This document shows, piece by piece, positions 32,828 through 43,926 of a stretch of DNA of 64,000 nt. The stretch covers positions 23,976,388-24,040,387 of the forward strand of contig OY726578.1 of assembly GCA_963383645.1 (NCBI GenBank). Reading direction: 5' to 3'. The stretch comes from Muscardinus avellanarius. Taxonomy: Eukaryota; Chordata; Mammalia; Rodentia; Gliridae. A program made the translations under genes and the position numbers. Within the stretch, counting starts at the first letter, position 1. Every line of letters starts with the position of its first letter. Below the pieces are notes generated by a model. The model did no database searches and was not told the origin of the DNA. It saw nothing but the letters and a program-made list of their open reading frames with translations.

Positions 32828-33537
32828 GCCTGGCATGGTGGCCCATGCTGGTAATCCCAGTACTTAGGAAGCTGAGTCAGGAGAATCGCAGGTTCCAGGC
32901 TAGCCTTGGCAGCTTAGTTAGACCCTTAGCAATTCAGTGAGACTCTGTTTCAAAATAAAAAATAAAGCCGGGCGTGGCGGCACACACTTGTCATCCCAGC
33001 ATTTGGGAGGCCGAGACAGTAGGAGAGCGGTTCGCAGACAGCCTCAGCTGCTTCGCGAAGCCCTTTGCAACTCAGTGAGACCCTGTTTCAAAATACAGAA
33101 TTAAGCCGGGCGTGGTGGTGCAGGCTTGTAATCCCCATGCTTGGGAGGCAGAGACAGGAGGATTGTGCAGGTTCAAAGCCAGCCTCAGCTACTTAGTGAG
33201 GCTCTCAGCAACTTAGTGAGACCCTGTTTCCAAATAAAATATAAAATAGGGCTGGGAGTATAGCCCGGAGGTAGAAAGCCCCTGGGCTCTACCCCCAGTA
33301 CCACACACACAAAAAAAAATACAGAATTTAAAAATAGGGCTGAGGGTGTAGCTCAAAGATAGAATGCCCCTGGGTTCCATCCTCAGTACCGGAAAAAAAA
33401 AAGACATAGGGCTGGGGGTGTGGCTCGGAAGTATAATGCCCCTGGGTTTCATTTCCAGTACTGAGGGAGAGGGTGGGAGGAGGAAATTGAGCTGGGGGTG
33501 TAGCATGGAGATAAATGCCTAGATTCAATCCCTAGTA

Positions 33538-33540
<3 letters not shown>
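32828..33540 (+). mobile_element. + strand SINEs, one nested with target duplication
   Basis: B1 half 32828-32965. A dimer (B1 half 32966-33102, ID half 33330-33388) is split in its linker by a copy at 33103-33316 flanked by aaatacagaatt (33091-33102 and 33317-33328). ID halves follow at 33405-33465 and 33488-33540. Confidence 0.87.

Positions 33541-33582
<42 letters not shown>
33537..33582 (+). repeat. (CA)n microsatellite at an ID end
   Basis: Starts directly inside ccctagtaccacacaca, the 3' end of a + strand ID half. Confidence 0.97.
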
Positions 33583-33584
<2 letters not shown>

Positions 33585-33624
33585 GTGGGGGGGTATTGTT
33601 TGCCTGGTGTGGGGTGAGTAGGGG

Positions 33625-33905
33625 GTGTTTTGCTGGGGATTAAATCCAGGGCCTCAAGTATGACAGGCAAATGTCCTACCACCGAGTCACACCCTAACCT
33701 TTATCATATCTTGTGTGTGTATGTGTGTGGTACTTGGGATTGAAGCCAGGGATACTCTACCTCCAAGCCACACCCTGTGACCTTATTTTATTTTTTTATT
33801 TTTTTTATTTTGAAACAAGGTCTCCCTAAATTCCTGCCCAGGCTGGCCTTGAACCTGCGATCCTCCTGTCACAGCCTCCCAAGTGCGGGGATCACAGGCG
33901 CAGCC
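33625..33905 (-). mobile_element. Minus-strand ID half and dimer
   Basis: ID-like 33625-33700 and dimer 33728-33905. Confidence 0.78.
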
Positions 33906-33909
33906 ATTT

Positions 33910-34045
33910 CACTGTGGCGACAACTCTGCAAGGTGGCCCTGGCATCCCTCTCTTGCAGATGAGGCAGCAGAAGCCCAGAGGGCCTGAGTAACTTTCCCGA
34001 GGTCACACAGTGGGGGTGTGGGCAGACCAGACCCACCTTTGGCGG
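33910..34045 (+). mobile_element. MIR fragment
   Basis: cagatgaggcagcagaagcc, cagagggcctgagtaacttt and cccgaggtcacacag match the MIR core in forward orientation. Surrounding 34046-34287 is unique. Confidence 0.75.
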
Positions 34046-34287
34046 CTTGCAGGAAGGAAGCCGGCTTTCCTCCTGATTCTGAGTAGGGCTGGAAAGCAGA
34101 CCCTTCTTGGGCTCCTGCGGGAGTGGCGCCCCTACATCAGTCGAAGAGCAAGAAAGGCTCCCACCCTACCATCTCCGCAAAAGTCTACAGCACCTCCCCA
34201 AAAAAACTGTCCATAGGAGGGGGGACCCAGAGCCCAGAGGGCACGCCCCTGCCCAGGACCCCGGGGTTTCCCTAAAAAACACAAAAC

Positions 34288-34290
34288 AGG

Positions 34291-34320
<30 letters not shown>
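34288..34320 (+). repeat. (CA)n microsatellite
   Basis: About 15 ca repeats in unique sequence 30 bases before a minus-strand SINE. Confidence 0.95.
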
Positions 34321-34321
<1 letters not shown>

Positions 34322-34350
34322 CTTAGATAAACTTAATTTTTTTTTTTTTT

Positions 34351-34553
34351 TTGGTGGTAATGGGGTGGAGCCCAGGGGCTTTCTACCTCCTGTCTACACT
34401 CCCAGACCTACTCTATATTTGATTTGGAAACAGGGTCTCACTAAGTTGCTGAGAGCCTCACTCAGTAGCTGAGGCTGGCCTCGAACCTGCGGATCCCCCT
34501 GTCTCGGCCTCCCAAGCACGGGGATTATAAGTGTGAACCACCACGCCCGGCCA
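34351..34553 (-). mobile_element. Dimeric SINE
   Basis: Minus copy, gtctacactcccagacctac type; the last repeat before the UPB1 promoter block. Confidence 0.92.
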
Positions 34554-34689
34554 CATTTTGAGCACTGTTTTGATAGGTGTGAGCCGACAGTTTGGGTATC
34601 TGATAAAGGGAGCTAGCTACCTTTTCACGAATGCCAACTGAGGGCTTTGTGCGGATGGAGGCTCCCTTTGCCCACAATTAGAAATCCTA

Positions 34690-35672
34690 AGGGCTCTGAA
34701 CACCCAGGCGCCGCCTCCTTCCTGCGCGGGGGCCACCGACACGCACCCTGCACCCTGCACCTTTCGCCGCTGTCCCTCAGGGCGCCGGCCTCTTGCTACC
34801 CCATCCTGTGAAGCAAAGACTGAGGCGGGAACTGGCCCCAGCGAGGGGCATCTGCCCTGGATCCACTCCGCGCCCCCCGAGGCTGCGCCCAGGGCGGCCT
34901 CAGCCCCGGCTTCTGCAGGCGGCCACCAGGAGCGCGTGTGAAAGGAGGTGCGAAGGGCAGGGGGCGGGACCGCCAGGAGCCTCTGCAGCGCTGATTGGCT
35001 GGCTGCTGTGGTCACGCCCAGGAGGTTCTGCAGCACTGATTGGCTGGCGGCGGTGGAGGCGGGGAGGGGGTGTGGCCTACTTTTTGCTAAAGGAGGCGCG
35101 AAGGGCAAGGGGCGGTCCCGCCCATGAGGTTTTGGAGCGCTGATTGGCTGGCTGCTGTGGAAGCGGTCACACCCAGGAGCCTCTGCAGCGCTGATTGGCT
35201 GGCTGCTATGGAGGCGGGGGTGGGCTGTGGCTTACTTTTTGCTAAAGGAAGCGCGAAGGGAAAGGGGCGGTCCCGCCCATGAGGTTTTTGAGCGCCGATT
35301 GGCTGGCTGCAGTGGAAGCGGTCCCGCCCAGGAGGCTCTGCAGCGCTGATTGGTGGCTGCTGTGGAGGTGTGAGGAGGCGTGGCCTCGTTTTTTCCAAAG
35401 GAGGTGCAAAGGGCAAGGGGCGGCCCCGCTCATGAAGTTCTGGATCGCTGATTGGCTGGCGGCTGTGGAGGCGGAGGGGGCGTGGCCTAGGTGGTGTGCG
35501 GGGTAAGGGGCAGCCCCACCTGTGAAGCCCTGGAGCGCTGATAAGTGCAGGAGGGGGCGTTGTCCGCACGTGAGCCCACTCGGGGCTAAAGGCCGGTGAG
35601 CTGGGCCGGCCGGCGCCTCCTCCTCCCGGGAACAAAGGCCAGGCAGTTCTGCTGGGACAGCGCACTCCAGCC
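34690..35672 (+). promoter_or_regulatory. UPB1: UPB1 GC-rich promoter region and 5' UTR
   Basis: A SINE-free, CpG-rich kilobase precedes the UPB1 start codon. It holds many GC boxes (ggggcgg, cccgccc), repeated inverted CCAAT boxes (attgg) and a CACGTG E-box at 35567-35572. A GATA-like tgataag lies at 35539-35545, exactly where the last minisatellite unit would have an attgg. A DR1/HNF4-like ggaacaaaggcca (35629-35641) sits 31 bases before the ATG, which would fit liver and kidney expression. No TATA box is evident near the start. The transcription start is not determined. Confidence 0.7.
34937..35550 (+). repeat. CCAAT/GC-box minisatellite in the UPB1 promoter (~155-bp unit)
   Basis: About 3.7 to 4 tandem units of ~155 bp, each with two gctgattggctggc half-units about 51 bases apart. 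ATTGG (inverted CCAAT, NF-Y core) is at 34994, 35039, 35143, 35194, 35298, 35349 and 35451; matching sites recur at 149-155 bp. Between them recur ggggcggtcccgcccatgag and ggaggcgggg GC boxes and a ctactttttgctaaagg spacer. The last unit decays just before the 5' UTR. Confidence 0.9.
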
Positions 35673-35776
35673 ATGGCGAGGTCTGAATGGGAGTCCCTGG
35701 AGCAGTGCTTGGAGAAGCACCTGCCTCCCGCAGACTTGCAGGAGGTGAAGCGAGTTCTGTATGGCCGGGAGACCAG
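35673..35776 (+). CDS. UPB1: Beta-ureidopropionase exon 1 (start codon, residues 1-35)
   Basis: This is the first coding exon of beta-ureidopropionase (beta-alanine synthase). The enzyme is cytosolic and, in the last step of uracil and thymine breakdown, hydrolyses N-carbamoyl-beta-alanine or N-carbamoyl-beta-aminoisobutyrate to the beta-amino acid, CO2 and ammonia. The ATG sits in a good Kozak context (ccagccATGG). The peptide reads [18 protein letters not shown], then [13 protein letters not shown], closely matching the known N-terminus. The exon ends AG|gtcggg inside an Arg codon completed by exon 2 (G at 43542). The donor is weak at +3 to +5. Human UPB1 has 384 residues; exons 1-7 here give 291, so about 93 are missing past the window edge. 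Confidence 0.95.
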
Positions 35777-36831
35777 GTCGGGCCCCAGAGGCTGAGCCGC
35801 AGGGTTTGGGGGCCACCGAGTGGGGGGGGGGGCGGGACCAGGGCCTGAAGGGCTCTGCGGGTGGCGATGAAGGCTCCGGGCCTTGCGGCTGCAGGATTCT
35901 GGAGTGATCCTTCCCAATCCCTCATCCACAGGCTGCTTGAAGCCAGAAGGAAAGGCCGGGGGTGGGTGGTGGTGGGGGTGGTGTGTGTGTGTGTGTGTTG
36001 GCGGGGTACCCTCCGGGGCTTTCTCTGGTCACCCCTTTGGCCCCTTCTTCTCCGGAACCAGGCCTGTAAACGTCTGCAACCAAAGTGTCCAGGAACACCT
36101 TCCAGGTGTTTGGTGGTGCTGGGGATTGAACAAGGGGCGTTCTCCCTCCAAGCTACACCCCCAGCCCTATTTTGTATTGTATATTTTGAAACAGGGTCTC
36201 ACTGAGTTGCTGAGAACCTAAGTAGCTGAGGCTGGCTTCCAACCTGCGCGATCCTCCTGTCTCAGCCTCCCAAGCACTGGGATTATAAGCGTGCACCACC
36301 ATGCCCGGCTCCTCGAGGTGTTTTTAATTGTCTGACCTCATCATCCCTGCCCCTGGACCCTTGAAGATAGAGTCCAGCTGTGTCCAACAGGCAAGCTTCC
36401 CCGCAGGCAAACTGCATCAGCAGGTTAAGCATGCTCCGGGCAAAGGTTTGTCCGACCCCAGCAAGGCGAGGGTGTCCAGGACTTTCCCCTTCCATTCTGG
36501 TCTCTCTTTAGTCCCTTCTTCTCTGCAGCAACCTGAAGGAGCTTTAAAATGTAAATCCTAGCTGGGTGTGGTGGTGCACTCTTAAAATGCCAGCACTTGG
36601 GAGGCTGAGACAGGAGGATCGTGCAGGTTCGAAGCCAGCCTCGGCTACTTAGGCACTCAGCACTTTGTAAGACTGTTTCCAAATAGAGTATAAAATAGGT
36701 CTGGGAGTGTAGCCGGGAGATAGAAGGCCCCTGGCTTCCATCCTTAGTACTACAAAAAAAAAAAAAAAAAAAAAGTAAATCCTATCCTGTTGCCCTTTAT
36801 ACAGCTTCCAACTCTATAAAGGGGTTTCCTG

Positions 36832-37019
36832 CCGGGCGTGGTGGCGCACGCTTGTCATCCCCGCGCTTGGGAGGCAGAGACAGGAGGATCGCGCAGGTTC
36901 GAAGCCAGCCGCGTGCGCTGGCTTAGGAGACCCTGTTTCCAAAATGAAAATGTAAAAATAGGTCTGGGAGTGTAGCCCGGAGGTAGAAGGGCTTCCAGGA
37001 ACCCCAGTACCACACACAA

Positions 37020-37060
<41 letters not shown>
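36832..37060 (+). mobile_element. Young SINE with 16-bp target duplication
   Basis: Direct repeats ataaaggggtttcctg at 36816-36831 and 37061-37076. ggcttaggagacc subfamily; CpGs are well kept. Confidence 0.95.

Positions 37061-37062
<2 letters not shown>
37015..37062 (+). repeat. (ATA)n microsatellite at a SINE end
   Basis: ataataata run forming the tail of the young SINE at 36832-37060. Confidence 0.95.
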
Positions 37063-37065
<3 letters not shown>

Positions 37066-38071
37066 GGGGTTTCCTGGGCTCTAAGAAATGCAAACCAGAC
37101 GCCAGAAGCCCCTGCCAGGTCGCCTCCTGCTTCCTGGCTCGGGTCTGGACTTCTTCCCTCAGTCCAGCCGACTGCCCGTGGCATGACCTTGTGCCCGTGA
37201 CCTTGCAACGGGAGCCTGAGCAGCTCACAGGTGACCGGAGGGCGTGGGTTGAATCGGTGGGTGCCAGCCACTGTGGGGTTCCTGCAGGGCCGGAGCCAGG
37301 ATGTGTTCACCGCTAGCGGATGCTGACGGTGGGATGACTGCTTTGCAGACGTCGTCCGGAAAAGCTCTTCACCCCAAAAGAGGGGCTAGACAACCCTAGC
37401 GCCCCTCCAGTGCTCTGGACTCGACTATTTACTGTACCTGCAAAGACCTGCCGAGTGTCTTAGAGCTAACAGTCCCAAAGAATAAATACAGCAAGGGGTA
37501 TAGCTCAGGCTACTGTTTCTAGGGATGGAAATTTGCTCCTGGGAAAAAAAAGGGGGGTGAGCTTATGGGTGGCAGAGGAAGGAGAACTGAGGGAAAGGAC
37601 TTTCCCACACAAGTGAGCGCCCGGGGCAGCTCTCAAATAGGGCTGAGGACTGCTCCGTCGGCATTCTGGGGAGGGGTGATGATGGGTAAGAGGAAGCCGG
37701 GCGTGGCGGCGCACGCTTGTCATCCCAGCCTTCGGGAGGCTGAGAAAGGAGGATCATGGTTTGAGGCCAGCCTCAGCTACTTAGTGAGGCCCTTTGCAAC
37801 TCAGCGAGACCCTGTTTCAAAATCAAGAATAAAAAAATAGGGCCGGGGGTGGAGCTCGGAGGTAGAATGCCCCTGGGTTCCTTCCCCAGTACCACAGGGA
37901 AAAAAAAACAAAAAAAGCAGCCGAGGGGTGAGGCCCAGTGAGCGCCAGGCCTCACCTAGGCAGGCCCAGGCAGTGGCTCCCTCTCTCCTGCCCTCTTTTC
38001 TCGGTTGGGTTCCTCGGTACGCCGTCCTTACAGGTGTCAGCTGTAAGGCGTAACCTTGGCGTGCGAGTGTA

Positions 38072-39458
38072 CCGTGCTGGGGATTGAAGCCAGGGAATTT
38101 GAGTCTCGGAGCTACACTCCCAGCCCCATTTTATTTAATTAATTAATTTATTAATTGCAGTACTGGGGATTAAACCCAGGGGCATTCTACCCCCAAGATA
38201 CACCTCAGCCCTATTCTAATTAATTGCAGTAGTGGGGATTGAATCCAGGGACACTTGCCCCCCCCCCAAGCTACACCCCAGCCCTATTTTTTATTCTTTT
38301 GAAACAGGGTCTCACTGAATTGTGGAGGGCCTCACTAAGTTGCTGAGGCTGGCTGCCAACTTGAAATCCTCCTGCCTCAGCCTCCCAAGTATGGGATTAC
38401 ATACTCGTAATCCCAGCCTCTCAGCCGGGATTACAAGTATGTGCCAACACACCTGGCTCCGATTTTATTTTATTATTCTTTTTGTGTGTGTGTGTGTGTG
38501 TGGTACTGCAGATGGAGCCCAGGGGCATTCTATCTCTGAGCTACACCCCCAGCCTATGTTTTCTTCTTCATTTTGAAACAGGGTCTCACTGAGTTGCAGA
38601 GGACCTCACTAAGTAGCTGAGGCTGTCCGCGAACCACCAGCCTCCAGTCTCAGCCCCCCAAAAGCTGGGATTACAAGCGTGCGCCACCATGCCTGGTGCT
38701 ATTTTATTATTTTTTAATATTTTATTTTGTGGTACTGGGGATTGAATCCAGGGTCATTGTACCTTCAAGCTATACCCCAGCCCTATATATATGCAGTACT
38801 GGGGATGCAATCCAGCTACACCCCCAGCTCTAATTTTTATTCTTTATTTGGAAACAGGGTCTCACTGAGTTGCAAAGGGCCTCACTAAGTAGCTGAGGCT
38901 GGCTTCGAACCTGTGCGATCCTCCTGTCTCAGCCTCCCAAGTGTAGAGATTACTCAAACAGGGGCTCGTTAAGTTGCTGAGGCTGGCCTTGAACCTGCGA
39001 TCCTCCTGTCCTGGTCTCCCAAGTACTAGGACGACAGCTGTTTGCCCCTGCACCCAGCTAGGTGTGAGTTTTGTACTTGTTCTGTCCCTGTGATTGGATA
39101 GAATCTGGATATGAGCAGCATTTTCAGTTGAAGATAGAAAATTAAGCCTCTTTTTCATGTGTCTGTGGTACTGGCGATTGAACCCAAGGGCGTTCTATCA
39201 GTGAGCTTCCTCCCAACCTGATTTTACTTTTTATTTTGAATTAGGGCTATTTATTTATTTTGCAGTACTGGGGATAGAACCCTGGGATATTCTATCTCTG
39301 AGCTACACCCCCAGCCCTATTTTTTATTTTTAGTTTGAAACAGGGTCTCACTGAGTTGCAGAGGGCCTCACTAAGTAGCCGAGGCTGGCCGCGAACCGCG
39401 ATCCTCCTGTCTCAGCCTCCCAAGTACCGGGAGTACAGCTGTAACCACACACCTAGCT
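38072..39458 (-). mobile_element. Minus-strand SINE series in UPB1 intron 1
   Basis: ID halves at 38072-38130, 38155-38210, 38733-38785 and 39166-39225; dimers at 38225-38460, 38495-38695, 38795-38950 and 39262-39458; B1 half 38955-39060. Confidence 0.83.
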
Positions 39459-39796
39459 GAAGATTATTCATTCTCATGACTTAACAATCACCCCTGCTGC
39501 TTGGTCTCAGTCTGACATAGTCCTGGCCGCCACCTCTGTGAAGGCTGTGGGCCTGGAGTCTCGGGTCCCTCCCACACAAGGCCACCTTCTCTCTAGGCCA
39601 CTTGCTGTACCCAGCACAGAGACTGTGCCTGGGAGGCTGGGGCAGGAGGCTCTCAGGTTAGAGGCTAGCCTCAGCAACTTAGTGAGGCCTTCAGAAATTT
39701 CACAAGACCCTGTTTCAGAATGAAAAATAAAAAGGGCTGAGGGTGTAGTCCAGAGGTAGAACGCCCTTGGTTTAGTTTCCAATACCAAAGGGGGGA

Positions 39797-39799
39797 TCA

Positions 39800-39831
<32 letters not shown>

Positions 39832-40470
39832 TGGAGAGAGACAGAGAGAGGGAGGAAAAAGGGAGGAGAGAGAGAGACGGGGGAAAGAGAGAGACAGAGA
39901 GAGAGACGGGGGAAAGAGAGACGGGGGAAAGAGACGGAGGAGAGACGGAGGAGAGACGGAGGAGAGAGAGACAGAGAGAGAGACGGGGGAAAGAGACGGA
40001 GGAGAGACGGGGGAAAGAGAGAGACAGAGAGAGAGACGGGGGAAAGAGACGGAGGAGAGACGGAGGAGAGAGAGACAGAGAGAGAGACGGGGGAAAGAGA
40101 GACGGGGGAAAGAGACGGAGGAGAGACGGAGGAGAGAGAGACAGAGAGAGAGACGGGGGAAAGAGAGAGACAGAGAGAGAGACGGGGGAAAGAGAGACGG
40201 GGGAAAGAGACGGAGGAGAGACGGAGGAGAGACGGAGGAGAGACGGAGGAGAGAGAGACAGAGAGAGAGACGGAGGAGAGAGATGGAGGGGAGAGAGAGA
40301 CGGAGGAGAGAGAGAGAAATGGAGGAGAGAGAGAGACACAGAGAGAGACGGGGGAAAGAGAGAGACAGAGAGAGAGACGGAGGAAAGAGACAGAGACGGA
40401 GGAAAGAAAGACGGAGGGGAGAGACGAGACGGAGGAGAGAGAGAGGGAGGAGAGAGAGAGAGGGGAAGGA
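39797..40470 (+). repeat. Purine-rich GA/GACGG minisatellite
   Basis: About 670 bases in which nearly all + strand bases are A or G. Built from agagacagagagagagacgg, gggaaagag and agacggaggag blocks shuffled in longer repeats. Lies in UPB1 intron 1 and begins at the 3' end of a + strand SINE (aataccaaagg). Confidence 0.95.
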
Positions 40471-43400
40471 AGCTTAGTAAACACTTCCTAAGTGAATGGG
40501 CTAAATGGCTTTCTTGTGCCAAACATGAAATCCCCAGAGAACACTGAATCTCAATTTTAAAACAGAGCCCAAAAGCCTTTATTCATTCAACAAACATTTG
40601 CTGATGGCTTGTTTTTGTCTTGGGCACTAGGGATACTCAGATAAATAAACCATGGCTCCGGTCCGTGGGGGCGTCTTTTCTTGGGAGCAGGGCAGTGCTG
40701 GGGATCGAACCCGGGCCCCCGGGCTGCACCCCCAGGCCTTGCGCGGTGAGAGGAGGGAGCCTGCCTGGGCGGTTTGTGGTTTGGCGACCTCAGGAAGGGC
40801 CCAGGGGTGTTGGATCAGAGCCGCGGCGCCCCCAGAGGCCTCAGCGTGTGCCCAGGAATGGCCTGTGTGTGAGGGAGGGGTGCTCTCAGGGGCAGGGCCT
40901 GAGGCTCCTCCTGTCCTGTCTGCTGCACCAGTGGGACTTGGTCCTTCTAGTGGGGGGAGTTTTGCACAATCTCTCCTGGCTGTTGTTCCACCCTAGTACA
41001 AAAAAAAGAGAGAATGCAGAATGACACCGTTATGTATGCAAAACCTGCACCCATAAAGGAGAACTCAGGAAGAGTGCACGAGACATGTTGTCACATTTTG
41101 AAAAGGCATGCCTGTGATCCTAGCACTTGGGAGGCTGAGAAGGGAGGATCTCGGGTTTGAGGTCAGCCTCAGCAACTTAGCAAGACCCTGTTCCAAAATA
41201 TATATATATATTTAAAGGGCTGGGGTGGCTGAGAGGCAGAGTGCTCCTGGGTTCAGTCTCCAGTATGAGAGAGAGAGGGGCGGACAGCCATGGGCCAGGG
41301 ATGTGGAGGATGCGGGCTGACTGTTGGTGACAGCCGGGCTCCCACACCTGAGCCAAGACGTTCACCTGGGCCGGGCGTGGCAGCGCGCGCGTCCTTGTGA
41401 GGCGGGACGGGAGAATCAAAGCCGCCTCTGTAACTCACGGGAGTGGTGTTTTCAAATCAAAATAAAATTGGGCATGGGGTAGGGGTGTGGCTCCGAGGTA
41501 GAATGCCTTTAGGCACACTCTTTTCATTTGTTGATTGTTTTTGTTCTGGGGTGTTTTTTTTTGTACTGGGGGTGGACCCCAGGGGCTTTTCTACCTCCGG
41601 GCTATACCCCCAGCCCTATTTTACACTTTTATTTGGAAACAGGGTCTCACTCAGTTGCCGAGAGCCTCACTCAGTAGCCGAGGCCGGCTTCGAACCTGCG
41701 CGATCCTCCTGTCTCAGCCTCCCAAGCGCGGGGGATTACAATCGTGCGCCACCACGCCCGGCTTTTATTTGGCATTTTGAAACAGGGTCCGGCTAAGCCT
41801 TCAACCTGTGATCCTCGTGTCTCGGCCTCCCAAACACTGAGTTCACAGGCACAGGCCACCGGCCGCGGCTGCCTGGTTGCGGCTCGGCGGAGGCCAGCGA
41901 GGGCCCTTCCTCCCGGGTGGGAGGCCGGCGGAGGCCGGCGCAGGGAGGAGAGGCGCAGTGTGGGCACCCTGCTATTTCTAACCCGCAGGAGGGAAGGGAG
42001 CCTGACTGTTTGAAAAGCAGGCTGATTGTCAGGGGCGGAACCCAACTCCCTGCTGTCAGCGCCATCACCGGGACGCATCTGGCAGGGGGCGGCGACAGGG
42101 GCTGGGGCTGACAGGCCTGTGATTTTGAAAGAAACTGTCTTTAAGAAAGCGATTTAAAAGTAGGAGAGAAATATTATTATTAGATAATGGCTGTCAGGTT
42201 ATTTTTTGATGTGTTCTCAGAGTATTTCATAATCAACTCGCCCTTAGATGGTAAGCCCTTCCTGGCCCGGGGCCATGAACCGCTCCTGGGGGAAAGGGCC
42301 TCACCCCAGCTCTGGGCTCACAACAGGTACCCGGAGGTATTTGCTGTTTGGCCAGTGGTCACTTCAGAGGGGCAGTTTTATAAATAATCCCCCAGCCTAG
42401 CCAGGAGCGGTGGTGCACGCCTTTGACCCCTGTACTTGGGAGGACGAGACCGGAGGATCGCACCTGGAGGACAGCCTCTTACGATTTTGCAAGATCTTTT
42501 TCAAAGTGAAAAAAATAGGGCCGGGCATATAACTCAGAGGTAGAACATCGCTGGCCTCCATCCCCAGTACCACAAATAAACAACCCAGTAGCCTTTGTTC
42601 ATAAGCCGCAGTCGTGGACGAGCACCCTGGCCTGGGCTCTGAAGGCCTGAGCCGGTCAAGCTCACCCCGCACCAGGCGGGACAGCCCCAGAGAAAGCAGC
42701 GCAGGACAGGAGGCCGACCTCCTCAGGGGCCAGGCGCGGGCCTCGCCGGACCCTGAGCCTCCACCCAGCCTGCCTCCCCAGGCCCCTTCATGGTTCCCGC
42801 CTGCGATCACAGCCCGCGGCCGGCCCTTGATTCTAGATCAGAAACGTTTTCTTTGGAACCGATTCCCTCCTTTCTCCGCTGACTTCCTGGACTTTGATTC
42901 CGACCCTGATTCCAGTAATTCCCAAACACCCACCGCTTGACCGCCCATGCGTACCCCTGCGGCCGCACTGAACGTCCGTGCGCCACCTCGCTGGGACACC
43001 CCACCTCTCCTTTACCTGAAAACCATAGAGGGTTTTTTTGTTTGTTTTACCAGTGGACTATACCCCAGTCCAAGGAGGGGCGTGCGCGTGAGAACCACGA
43101 TCCTCCTGTGTCGGCCTCCCAATCCTTTTTTATTTTGAAACAGGGTTTCATGGAGTTGCTGAGGTTGGCTGCGAACCTGTGACACTCCTGTCTCAGCCTC
43201 CCGAGTATTGGGAGTGCAGGCGTGCGCCTACCCGGTGGGAGGGGGACTTTAAATGTCGCGGACTTCATGCCGGGCGTGGTGGCCACGCTTGGAATCCCCG
43301 CGCTTGGGAGGCTGAGACAGGAGGATCGCACAGGTTCGAAGCCAGCCTCAGCTACTTAGTGAGGCTCTCAGCAACTTAGTGAGACCCTGTTTCTAAATAA

Positions 43401-43541
43401 GATATAAAATAGGTCTGGGGGTGTAGCCCGGAGGTAGAAAGCCCCTGGGTTCCACCCCCAGTACCACAAAAATAAAAATAAAAAAAATAAATGTGGCGGA
43501 CTTCATTAAAAGCCTCTACCCTCTCTGTCCTGCCCACGTAG

Positions 43542-43713
43542 GAAGCTGGACCTGCCCAGCCGGGCTCTGGAAGCGGCCTCCGCGGGAGACTTTGAGCTGC
43601 AGGGATTCGCCTTTGAAGCGGCCCCCGAGCAGCTGAGACGCCCGCAGAGCGTGCGCGTGGGGCTGGTTCAGAACCGAACCCCGCTGCCTGCCGACGCCCC
43701 CGTGGCAGAACAG
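43542..43713 (+). CDS. UPB1: Beta-ureidopropionase exon 2 (residues 35-92)
   Basis: The exon is bounded by cacgtag| and CAG|gtgcgg. It supplies the last base of Arg35 and 57 further codons: [13 protein letters not shown], then the [12 protein letters not shown] segment, then [13 protein letters not shown] and APVAEQ. The VGLVQNR strand is the first beta strand of the carbon-nitrogen hydrolase (nitrilase) fold; the preceding residues form the N-terminal extension typical of beta-ureidopropionases. Exons 1 plus 2 total 276 bases, so the next junction is in phase 0. Ala85, changed in known human enzyme deficiency, is conserved. Confidence 0.96.
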
Positions 43714-43867
43714 GTGCGGCCTCCTGGACCATAAACACGGAAGCGGGGCTCGGGCTCGCCCTTTGCTTTGGACACAGCACAGTCCCTGGCTGGCCACTCA
43801 TCCGGATCCACAGGGCCAGGTGCCCAGAGAGACACGCCTTCTCCTGCCTCCCAGCCCACATCCCCCT

Positions 43868-43926
43868 CCTCCTCCTCCTCCTCCTCCTCCTCCTCCTCCT
43901 CCTCCTCCTCCTCCTCCTCCTCCTCC
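43868..43926 (+). repeat. (CCT)n microsatellite
   Basis: About 18 perfect cct triplets in UPB1 intron 2, followed by a minus-strand SINE. Confidence 0.97.

Larger units (their letters stand above)
35777..43541 (+). other. UPB1: UPB1 intron 1
   Basis: The intron has SINEs at 36112-36309 (-), 36558-36760 (+), 36832-37060 (+, young), 37695-37900 (+), a dense minus-strand set at 38072-39458, 39627-39788 (+), 41105-41265 (+), 41369-41512 (+), 41558-41865 (-), 42396-42580 (+) and 43131-43225 (-)/43268-43470 (+). The purine-rich repeat occupies 39797-40470. Unique stretches (35777-36110, 37077-37690, 40490-41100, 41866-42390, 42581-43130) hold no exon I can recognise. Two short stretches (40578-40650 and 42237-42360) look like old mammalian repeats, tentatively. 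Confidence 0.9.

Noticed and set aside
7170..34600. A coding gene or the human-like antisense transcript ADORA2A-AS1 between the two genes
   Set aside because: No splice-bounded exon with a recognisable product. A non-coding antisense RNA cannot be supported from sequence alone.
35087..35929. 280- and 227-codon minus-strand frames at the UPB1 promoter
   Set aside because: They run through the tandem CCAAT/GC-box units and give a repetitive peptide (SQSALQ-type); repeat artefact.
39507..40547. Long frames (Ser/Leu-rich on -, Arg/Glu-rich on +) in the GA tract
   Set aside because: Low-complexity translation of the purine repeat.
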